This document shows, one piece after another, positions 9,528-21,500 of a DNA stretch of 64,000 nucleotides (positions are counted from its first letter, which is position 1; each line of letters opens with the position of its first letter). Position numbers and translations under genes: made by a program. The stretch covers positions 11,656,001-11,720,000 of the forward strand of contig CAJFCV020000006.1 in the NCBI GenBank assembly GCA_904066235.2. Reading direction: 5' to 3'. Origin of the DNA: Bursaphelenchus xylophilus (taxonomy: Eukaryota > Nematoda > Chromadorea > Rhabditida > Aphelenchoididae). The notes under the pieces are model-generated. The model had not been told where the DNA came from. It saw only the letters and a program-made list of their open reading frames with translations, and made no database searches.

Positions 9528-12500
9528 ATGTCCCTGGAGCAGCCGGTCTCGACGTCGCCGCCCGCCCCGCCGCCCCCGCTGAGCCGTGACAGTCCGGGCA
9601 TGGAGAGCGATTACTGCTCGGATTACGGTAGCCTCTCCTCCGGCACCGACCCCGATTCCCATCGGCACGGCCCGATGCCGATCAAGAGCGAGGAGCTGAG
9701 CGTCCTCGAGCAGCTGATGAGCAGCCCCGGCAGTGAGTTTGGGTTCGTTTTGGACCGGAATGGAACGATTGAGATGGTCCTGGGAAAGACGCAGGCAATC
9801 TTTGGAAATGTAAGTGTTATCGCATGATTCTTTCGAAAATTTAGTTGTGATTTGCATTGCCGTTCTAAAAGTGGCCTAATTTTGCAATTTCAAGTCTAAA
9901 TCTGGCGTTTTTTCAGTTTAAAAAGTTTTCGTGGTGGGACCCAAAATTATTTGGTTTTTCAAAATATGGGCTAAAAAGCTTGCCGGCATTTCAAATAAGT
10001 TCTATTTTGGTCGTTTCAAAGTGAATTCCGACCTTTTTCCAGTTTAAAATGTTTTCGTGGTGGGACCCAAAATTATTTTGTTTTTGCAAAGATGGGCTAA
10101 AAATCTTGCAGGCAGTTCAAATAAGGTCGAATTTTTCCGTTTCAAAGTTAATTTTGACCTTTTTTCAATTTAAAACGTTTTCGTGGTGGGACCCAAAATT
10201 TTTCATTTTTAGCCTATTTCTGTATAAAAAAGTCATTAGAGCTTTGATGACAGTAAAATCTTTCCATAATCAACCGTTTTTCAATTCCAATTGTTTTCGT
10301 GGTGGGACCAAACTTCAACTTTTTAGGTCCAAATCGAAAACCAAAAGCTTCTAAAATTCGTGGACTCAACGGAATATCAAAAAGTATGTGGACTACTTCC
10401 CTCCGCCAAAAGTTGTAAGTTGTTTTTAGTAATATGTAAAAAAAGTTTTGTGGTGAAGTTCAATTTTGGAATTTCGAATTTCAGCATCGACCCGAAAATC
10501 CTCCCATTTGACGTTTTGTTGCGAAAAAGGCAAGGGAAATCTGGAAATGGAAATCATTTCCCAGTTGATCAGCGCCAACCCCGACAATCCTGAAAGTAAG
10601 CTCTTCGTCATTATTTTTGCACTGTGCGGTACCTTTGTTTGATTGCACGGTGCAAAAAAAATGTTTTTTGACCGCACTGTGCAATCAAATTTTTCATTTT
10701 TTGACTGCACTATGCAGAAAAATTTATTTTTTTCAATTGCACAGTGCAGTACGGTTCTCTTTTTTTCGCGCACTGTGCAATCATTTTTCCTGCCTTTGGC
10801 TGCACTGTGCGAAAAAATTTACTTTTTCGATTGCACTGTGCAATTCGACTTTCCTTTTTTGATCGCACGGTGCACTAAAATTTGCCACTTTTTTCACCGC
10901 ACAGTGCGAAAGAATTAACATTTCAATTGCACTGTGCAATCATTTTTTCCAATCTTTTTGACTACACTGAAAGAAAAAACATCATATATTTTTGATGTTT
11001 TTCATCAGTCTATTAGAGTTTGATGAAAACATCAAAAAAAGTTTTTTTGATGTTTCGTTTCATCAAAAAAAAAAATAAAACAACCTAAATTTTTTGATGT
11101 GGCGCACATCAAAAATTTATGATGCCAGACGAATCAAATATTTTTTGATGTCGTAATAGATCAAAAATTATACAAATACTACTACAATAGTTACACAATT
11201 TATTTAAATAAACTGTTCGCACAAACACAATTTCAAGGTCAAATGGCTGACAAAGACTTTGACAATGTCGCCTTTAACTCGATGAACCTGGCACTTCTTG
11301 CGCTGATCCCAAACGACGACTGGAAGAAAGGGTCGGGTTTCATCGGGGAGGATCAAGTCCCCACCACCATCATTACCGTCGGGTATCCGCATTGCATGGC
11401 CTAAAAATCAAACCTACTACAATATAAATTACTCACCCGCTTGATGAATCCCGACTTCTGAAACATCGAAGAGATACATACCCTCTTTCCATTGGTGATC
11501 CATCTCAGTCCTACAAACAAACGATATGATTATGACTACCATCAAGCTACCTTGCCTTACCGAAAAACACCATTCCAACTCCCTCTCTCTTCGACTACGT
11601 GGATGTTAATACTGAAGATGGAGATCGTCACGGGTTGATGAGGCAGGTCTTTGACGGAAAAATCGACATACACCTGTAAATTTACACCTTACCCTCAAAA
11701 TTGGACAATTTTTTAATTTTGTTCTCACCATGGATACGATACCAATACGAAGCGTCAGTCCAGGTAATCCTTCACGTCCGGGCAGGCCTTGTGATAAAGA
11801 GGCCTTGAAGGTGCCAACTTGCATTACCCAATTGATAATGGGGCTGTGGGATGGGGCATACGCATTTTGCGGGAATACAACAAATCCAGAACGGGATTCG
11901 CTCTGAAGTCAAGTGCAATATAAATAACGCTCTGAAATTGAAAGAAATTCGGTAAATTTAAATGCAAAGACCTTGCAAACGAAGTTACCAAGCATTTCCC
12001 TCACACCTACCTCCTGGAACTGTCACATTTTTTGTTGAACGCCAAGTACGGGAAAGCTGTATGTTCTTCTTAAAAATTCTAACCTAAATTCCAAACAAAA
12101 AATTTAGAAACCAGGCTTACTGCTATAAAAATCAAAGAAAACAAAAAAAACTCGCTTACCTCTTCTGACAGTCACGATCATTAACAAAAATTGCAAAATT
12201 TATGGAAGTTTCTTGTATGTTTTTTTCCGCTGCCATGCGTACACACATGTGTGTCCTTTCTCGAATTCAATTTGATAAACGCAAAATATTTGATGAATTT
12301 TATCAAATTTTTTTTTTGATGAAAACATCAAAATCTCCTGCTTTTGATGTCGTCGACATCATAAATGCGTGATGTTTTATTTTGATGAATTTAAATTTGA
12401 TGTTTTTTCTTTCAGTGTACACTGTGCGAAAAAATGTGTTTCTCGATTGCACCGTGCAAAAAAAATAAAGAAATTTTCTTTGATTTAAAAATTTCAATTT

Positions 12501-15500
12501 CACTTTTCAGAGGGCCCATGTGTTGTATGCGTTGCGAAACGTCTAATAACGGAACAAGTACCTCAACTGCCACTACCTCAGGACTCGCGTCACCCAATTT
12601 CCTTCAGTCTTTCAATCGACAAACCCTCGCGTATCATCAAACAAGCCGATCTCAGGTGAGGCAGAATTTTGATTTTTTCATCATTTTTAACAAAAAAACA
12701 TTTTCAAAAAAAAATTTTTTTTCAGAATGGACCCCAAACTCTTGGATATCTCTCATTTCCTGGACAAATCCTTGTATGAGCTGTGTTTTAAAACGAATCG
12801 TGAGGTGATTGACTCGATAGTGGATGCGAATTCCCCGCGCCCAGCGAAATTGGCGTTCTTCATCAACGAGTTCCAAATCTTGGTGGACATTGCCAGCTTT
12901 TTCGATCCGAATTCGAATCAAGTCAGGCTGGAATGCAATGGGTAAGAAAATTAATTCAAAAAGTCATACCGTATTTTACCATTTTTTACATATTTTTGCG
13001 ATTTTTTCATTTTTCTGAAAATTCCAAAAAATGCGTCATCATGACATATTTTTGTGAAAAAATTTGAGGGAGTTTTTAACGGTCGACACAACGGCCCTGG
13101 GGCAATTTTATGAAAAAATCGCCATATTTGCTTCATTTTTTTCACAAAATCCATAAAATCCGTCATGATGACAGCTTTAATTTTTAACCAGTTGAATTGT
13201 TTATGCATACCGAACCGCGTGGTACGTATTTTACCAACTAGCAAAATTTTTTTCACCTTTTTAACGGTTTTTTCATTCAAATTGTCGGAAATTCTAAAAA
13301 AAATCCGTCATGATGACAACCTTTTTTTCCAAAGATTTTATTAGTTTTGGCAAGAAAAGCTTTGTATTACGTATTTTACATGCTAGAAAAATGTCTTTTT
13401 ATCTTTTCCACTATTTTCTAAACGAATTTTTCAGATTTTTCGAAATTTCCCCCGAAAATTTCCAAGACGAAAAAACCGAAGCGATATTTGTGACCCAACC
13501 TCAACTGGAAGTCATGACCCAACATCAAGTTATGACCACGACTGCCTCAGGGTTCCCACAACCACAGTTCGTTCAAGTGGCGAGCTTTGAGATGCCAATG
13601 AATGGCGTCGTTGGGCAGAATGGTCAAGTTATCGGGGAAGTGGAACAACCGGCGAAAAAACAACGGTAAGCGGGGAAATTACCGTAATTTATGGAACAAA
13701 CAGGTTGTTTTGACATGCAGAAGTCGTAAGAAGGCAATATTTCATCTAAAAATTTAAATTTTAAAATTCCCGCGATTTTTGGCATTCCGTTACACAGGTC
13801 TGAAAATCCGTGAAATAGGGTTTACACCAGCATAGAAGGTTTATAAAAAATTCTAACCTTCTTTAAAGCTATATTTTTACCTCTGAAGCCAAAACTTTCA
13901 AAATTCCCGCGATTTTGGCATTCTGTTCTAAGGGTACCTACAGTCCTGAAATGTGGATTTGTTTACGGTATACCGGATTTAAAAGTGTCTCGGTGCCGTT
14001 TTAGGTCATATTTTCGTCGCTAAAGACAACGGTCATCAAATTTCGCCCGTTTTATGGCATTCCGAAAAACGGTCGTAAATTAATTAAAATACGATAAATT
14101 CGATTTCGACGTATCCGGGAGGACCTTAGGAGACCGTTTTGTAGTTTTCAGCCCAAAAATTGGGTATATTTCGAACTACTAGGTTTTTGGCATTCTGTTT
14201 CAATTAGTGCAAATTCCATGAAACCGGTCGAAAATGAAAACTAGATGGTAAAATACGATACATTTTGTTAAATCTTTATTTTGAAATAAGCTTATGGGTC
14301 ACCCTTACATTCTTTTGGCAATCTTTATATTATTCATGACAAAATTCACAATCAGACTTTTTTCCGATGTTTTGTCCTTCTTTGGTCAATTTATTGTCGC
14401 ACAAGGCAAAGAACCTGTTATGAAAATTTCCAGGAAGCCTCGCAAACCCCGATCACCGAATGCTCCGCCCCCAAAACGATCCAGAGCGAAGAAACCGAAA
14501 GAATCCGAAATCGAAGCGCCGCAAGCCTGGGCGGGTCAGTTCGAGGATCCGATGAAAACGATGATGCCCGGACAAGCTTATCAAGCGCCGGATGGAACTT
14601 TCTACTATTCGCCGCCCATGGGACCACCACCACCGTACGGAGCGGCGAATCAGCCAATGCCAGCAAATCCGGAGGCAGATTTTGCTGATCCGAAGCCGAA
14701 AGGACGAGGGAAGAAGGGCGGGAAAAAGAATAGGTATGATCATTTTTATCGCAAGCATTTTTTGGATTTTATCAAAAAAAAAAATTTTTTTTTGGACTGC
14801 ACAGTGCGATGAAATTTCCAGGATTGCACAGTGCAGTTGGTTTTGGAATGCACGGTGCAGAACTTTGTAGCTGCACAGTGCGATAGAAACATCACTTGCA
14901 CTCTGAAAGTTACCGCACAGTGCAATCGAACTATTCAAGGTGCGGCAGATTTCGATTGCACTTTACACTGCACGGTGCAGTCGATCCCACTTTTGATTGC
15001 ACTGTGCCGTCAAGAAGTCTCGGCGTTTTTATTCGCACAGTGCGTCGGACCTCTTCGACGTCTGCACTGTGCAATCAGCTCCAATTTTCAACCACACCGT
15101 GAAAAAAAAATTTTTTTTCTGTTTATTCACTGGCTTGCCCAAAATTTGCAAAAAATTGGTGTATAGATACTGTAGAAAATAGAGAGTAAAGTGGATTAAA
15201 GATTTGGATTATGTTTACAAGACATTGCAGGATTTCTTTTCTTGGAAGGGATTGTGATCTCCTGGGCCGCTGACCAAACAATCACCGGCTTTTTCCTTTT
15301 CGCAGTACTCGATAAGCCTGAAATTCGTGGTAAAGTTTAAGATGGAAACCCCAAAAATGTATGTCATAGTAAGCAAAAATTGAAGAAAAAGCAAAATTTT
15401 GGGAATTTTTGTTCAGATAAAGTGTGATAAATCACAGTAAACCTACTCCTTAGCGACCTCAGAGACTTTCATTCGATTAATCGAAGCTTCGATACGCAGT

Positions 15501-18500
15501 TGTTCAGTGGTGGCTTTGATCTGCTCCATATTGCTGGCTGAGAAAAGATGGCAAAAATTGGGCTAAAAATACAATTTTAGAGACTAAAATAGTCGTTACA
15601 AAAGTACATACACGACAATAAAAATAGGTTTCGTGCAGGTTGCAAAAATTTTGCAAAATTCTCTAAAAAGGGTGCAAAATAATTTAGAAATGTCAGGAGG
15701 GTGGGGGAGTAATTAGTTTACACATTTTAACATTGCCAAATTCAAATAGGTAGTTACAGTAATACTTTCTATGTTCAGAGTTTTCCTCTACTATAAATAC
15801 GCACGCAAAATGGGATAGGAGTAGACATTAGGTGCGAAATAACCTCGAGATATTTGCTGGGTGATCTATCGTGCAAAAAACTTGTCGCACGGCGACAAGT
15901 ATTTAAAATGCACAGTGCACGCCGAAACCGCACAGTGCGAAATGAATTTTCTTGGAAAGGGCAATCAAAGCTTATGTCGCGCGATGAAATTGCACAGTGC
16001 GTTTTTCATGCGCACTGTGCTGATTGTTTGTCGCGCAAAGCGACTTTGCGACGCCGACCGCACCGTGCCAAAACATGTCAGGACTTTTTTGCACTGTGCG
16101 GTCGGCATCGCGACGTTTCTTTTAGCGACAAACAATCAGCACAGTGCGAATGAAGAGAGCACTGTGCAGTTTCGTCAACCCTATGGGGGAAGATCATTTT
16201 TGCACCCTGCGCGGTCCGTGCGCAATTGCAAAATCTGAGTCACCATTTTATCGCTTCCCTTAGATTTCGAGGACTATATAATTTACCGCTATTACCTCTC
16301 GGCCAAAAAAATCCCAGAAATGAAGTGGCCCCCGGATTGTGGTCGGATTTTCGCGGCCTCCGGGGACTTTATTAAAGCCGTTGTCATGACCACCAATTAT
16401 CAGCACGCAACCCGAAAAATACGGCGTCAATCCGAAAATAAACCCTCCGAAACCGCGAATTGTACTCAACAAAGCGGCTAGAAGTGGGTACGGTCGGAAA
16501 GCGGCGTCATTGTAGAGTACTGGAAAGACAGTTGAAAATAGAAAAGTACAAATGTTATAAGGCAAGAAAAATTTGAAATTTCATCTTTTCAGCTCTGCCC
16601 AACAAAATCAAAATCAGTCGCAGCCAGTTGGCCAGTTCATCTATCAGCCTCAAATGTCAGCGGAAATGCAGCAACAGTTCATCAACGGCTATGCGATTCA
16701 TCAGGAATTTGCGGGAGCTTCGACTCAGGAGGGGTAAGAAAAAAATTTTGAGACTTTTATGACATGTCAGAGTAAAATTTCCAAAAATTATGCAAAAAAA
16801 TTTATCGGGCAGTGACCTTAAATTTGAATAGGAAGTTGAAAAAATCCATCATTATGACGTCTTTTTTTGAAAAAAATCTGTCATCATGACGTATTTCCAA
16901 GACAAAAAAATGGGCGAAAAATTACGCAGGCTGAACTTTTTTCTCTTAACTTCCAAAAAATCCGTCATCATTTCAAAAAATCCATAAAATATGTCATGAT
17001 GACACATTTTTTAGAATTTTTTCAAGAGTTGCAGAAAGTGATTTTTGATATGCCAGATGCATTTTTATCCCCAAAAAATTCGGATTTCACGTCTTCGAGC
17101 CTTCTTTTTCATCAAAAAATCCCAAAAGCATGCATTGTGCGACCATAAAAAATCCTCGAAACTTTTGCAAAAATTACAAGTTTAAAGCAATAAACTTGCA
17201 AATCGAATTCGAAAACGAGCATTTTATTGTATTATCCCCAAAGATTCGTTAAATTGGAATCCCTCCCCATCTTCCACGAGGGCAAAACGAAGGCTTTTTC
17301 TTCGGCGGCCCCCCGAAAAAGAATTCGAAACGGGCCACGAGAAAGAGCGAGCCCAAAAGAGCGCACGGCACGTTCGGGGAAATCGAGCGCTGCCCTGCGG
17401 GGCCGCATGCAAGTTTCGCGCTGGGGTTTGGAAATTCCACGCTCAATTCGACGGTGTCCAATGTTCCGGCGGGGCGCGGGAAGAGTGTGGAAACTGGGAG
17501 GAAATTTTGGGAAATTTTTTGTCCAAGTCTTCGATTTCTTGGAAATATACGTAAATATTAGATTCACTATGCTAGGCTCGGCTCTGCACAGTGGTTTGCT
17601 TAAATTTTATCATCAATTTTTCACCTTTGACATCAAATTTATAGTATCTATGAGATCATAAAAGCTTGGCATATTGTTGCAGGAGAAGAAAAATGTGTGT
17701 CTGATGGTCTTACTATGTTGTTTGCAAACCTATCCAGTCCAATCTTACTTCTTAAGATCGTTCTACAAGGTCTTCGGGTCCCACCACGAAAGCTTGGCAT
17801 TTTGTGTCAAATGCTGAAAATTGCATCAAAATGATTTTTAAAGCCTCTATCAACTTGCTGAACACTTTTTATGCGATGTTCATAGCTTTGATTACTTTTC
17901 CCGGGTCCCACCACGAAAACTTGGCATTTCGTAATGAGCTATGGAAATGGTCCAAAATTGAACGTGCAGAGATTATAAACGTTTCCGACCATTTTTTAGC
18001 AAATTTTCTGACCTTTGTCTACCATGGGTTACTGTATTTTTTACCTTTCTTCCTTACCACCACAAAAAATCAATTTTTTATATTTACAACCCACTCTTTT
18101 CGTAGTACTCCAACCTTAAACCCGGCGGGAATTCGTAGTTTTGAAGGTCTTTTCTGATCCGGATTTCGCCTGCATTCGAGCCTTCCAAGAGGGCAGATAT
18201 GGGATGACTGCGATTCGCTCTTCCTGACTCAAAATTCCTTCCCCCTTCCTTTTCGTTGCATGCCTTTCGAAGAGCGGCGAGGAGGATCCGAAACTCTGAT
18301 CAAGGATTTCGAGGCTACGAAGGGTTGACTTGCTGCAGCGAGGGCGTTTATACGGGTAATTTGTTGTTTTAGCTAGTTTTTGGAGCTTTTTGGTGTGGAT
18401 CACGTCATAAAACGAAAATAAATCTTGAGATATAAGTTGATTTTTGCTTTTATGACGTTGCCGTCTCTTATTTTTCGATTTTAAGGCGGTTTTGAGCAAT

Positions 18501-21500
18501 TTCGAGGGTTGTTGCACAATGCCAAGATTGGTGGGAAATTTGAAAATATGTGTAATTTTGGGGTTTTTTTGACGAATAGTTATCCTTACTGATACTCTCT
18601 TTACTTCCCAACATTGCTTTTGATGTTTCTGAGGTTGCAACGGAATGCCAAGAATCCCGAGAAATTCGAATTTTCTCAAAATTTTTGCCAATTTCTTCCC
18701 GAAAATTCCCCGTATTTGCTGCAAAAAGGCCTCATGAAGTGTTTTCGGCAGTTTCTCCTACAATATTCCCCAAACTGGCCCCCGAGCCCGACTTTTTTTT
18801 GTTATCCATGGCACTGATAGCCCGGAGAATTTGATTATATCCGGCAAAACATGTTTTGTTGATATTGAATTTGTGGAAAGAGGATTGCCGACCTTTGGCC
18901 GTGTTTCCACGCCGCAATAACATGTGTAATTCTGTCGCTTATTCTTCCAACTTTTTTTTGCGCCGTTCCGGGGATTGGGCCCGGCCCCTCCACAGTCACG
19001 CATACTGGATGGGTATGATTTTTGGTGGAGTCATTAATAAATTAGCCGGTGGCGTTTCTGCAAGAATTTCGGAGGCGCTGGAACAAAGTGCGGCTGCACT
19101 TCCGTCGCTTTTTGTGAGATTGGTCTTATGGTGAAGATCGTTGATAAAAGAGCATATTACAACTCAATTAGTTAATTGAAAATTTTTTTATTGCGTCTGT
19201 ATATAGTGGATAGTCGGGGCGTTTCTCAATTTTCAAATAATGCCAAATTGAGGATGTCATCATGACGGATTTTCTGGAAATTTTAAGGAAACCACGTCAT
19301 TATGGTGTCCAAAAATTTTTATGCGGTATGTTTACACTCCATATGTCATGGTCATGCTGATTATACTTTTTTCTATCGTTTGTAAAATATGTCATCATGA
19401 CGGATTTTTTGGAAATTTTCTTAAAAATTCGAACTTTTAGTGCTAGAATTTTTTCGGAAGCTATTGAGACGCAGTAGAGCATATTTCAAAAATTTATTTC
19501 GTATTTTAGTCACTGATTAAATGTGTCATCATGACACATTTTTTGGAAATTCCTCAAAATCACTCTGTCTTCCCATTCTTCATTTTTGCCGTTTTTCGAG
19601 TAATTGTAAGCATTTTTAAAAGAAATTTAGGCCTTGTTTTCAATTAGTAATTGAATGTTTTTACTCGGTAAATCCCCTCTCCGCTCTCCTTTCCTTCGTA
19701 TTTCCAATTTTCTGCACGCTAATTGGGTGTTCATTTCCACGGTAACATTCGAATGTAAACCCCTCCACACACACACACACACACAAAATGTCATCCTTTT
19801 TGCATGTTTTTTCGGCCTCACGTTCGGTGCCCGCAGGGCCGCAATGTTCGCGGCGTGGTGGAAACGTTTACATTCTCCGTTGGAATGAAGACGACGGAGC
19901 CCGCAGGAGAAGAAGAAGAAGACGGCGAAGAAGAAGAAGGAGGGTTCGACACTGTTTCTTCTTCGTCGTCGTCGTCGCGGCCCCGCGGACCCGAGAACAG
20001 TGGAGAGAAAGAAGGGAGAGCCGAAGCAAAAGGGGGGTCTTGTCGCCCCCCACTCTTCCACATCCCTCTCTCTCGCCCGCTCTCTCTTTGTCGCTTTTTG
20101 TGTGCACGGCTCCCGCTCTTTCCACCCCAAAAAGACAATAAGCGGGGCGAGCGGGCCGACGTTCGGACAGTGCCGGATCAGCTGACTGGGGCGGGTTCCA
20201 TCGATGGGCAAACGGAATATCGATTCGAGCGGAATGCGGAAAGGTCTTCGAATTTTTGATGTTTGGGATATCGCACGTGATATGGGGTCTCTAAATTTTA
20301 TGAAAACATAGAATGGAATTTTTTTTAAATAGTTGAAGAAGCCGGAGTTCTTCAACCATTATTCTAGGCCTTGAAGAATGGTTAGGAGCTTGACTTGTTT
20401 GTAATTTGTCCTCTAGTCGCCTTAATTAAGCTCTTTTTTACAGTGGAACCTCTGTACAACGAACTCCCAAACAACAAAACCTGTCTATAACGGACAATTT
20501 CAGAGGTATCTAGGGTAAATTTTAGGCCAAAATGGACCCCCATTTGTCTCTTAGTCGCCTTAATTAAACTCTTTTTTTATAGTGCAACCTCTGTATAACG
20601 AACTCCTATACAACAAAAACTGTCCATAATGGACAATTTTAGAGGTATCTAGGGTAAATTTTAGGCCAAAATGGACCCCCATTTGTCTCTTAGTCGCCTT
20701 AATTAAGCTCTTTTTTATAGTGCAACCTCTGTACAACGAACCCCCATACAACAAAAGCTGTCCATAACGCACAATTTCAGAGGTATCTAGGGTAAATTTT
20801 AGGCCAAAATGGACCTCCATACAATAAAAACCTTTCTATAACAAATAAATTTTTTGAGTCCATTATGCTTCGTTTTACAGAGGTTTGACTTTGTTTACGA
20901 AACGTAAAGACATGTCAACGCTTTTTGGCCCGCCTATCAGTCTGTCGGGAAAATGATGTGGATCTGTCGCAACTAGAAATTTCATCGCTTTGCGACATCT
21001 AGCGCCGGCTGAAAATTTGCTGCGCGAGATTTTTTGCTGCGACAAAAATTTTGAGACCTCTCCCGCAACAATCCACATTATTTCCCCGACAGACGGATGC
21101 TAGTATCTTTGCCTTTCGTATTTCAATTTCTCGATTTCCACATGCATTTTTTTGGAGAGGTAGATGATCATAGACCACTTTTTTGTTTCTCTTTTTCCTC
21201 ATTCTTTTTGTTATACCAACAAAAAAATCTCCAAGTACTTTTTGCTAGCCACCCCAAAAACAGGTTGCCAGTGGAGTACAAAACAAGTGTCATGTAGATT
21301 CCTTTTACAATAAAAAAGAGTTTGGGTGCTATTGAAACCCTCGAATGTCCTTATATCACTCTGTCGGGAAAATAATGAGCACTCTGTCGCAGCAAAAATC
21401 GCATCGCCGAGGCGATGAATTGTGTCGCGGAGAAAATCAAATTGCTTTTCGCATCAGCGACACAATTTTTGATGCGAAAAGATGCTCATTATTTTCCCGA

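Noticed and set aside
18116..18724. Minus-strand frame of 202 codons
   Set aside because: It reads through dispersed GGCATTCCG/GGCATTGTG intron repeats, has no splice boundaries and is Lys/Gln-biased as expected of AT-rich DNA. The GC-richer part (18,130-18,350) remains unexplained but unsupported.
19627..20355. Minus-strand frame of 242 codons
   Set aside because: Runs through GAA/GTC simple repeats and a CA microsatellite; low-complexity translation without domain signal.
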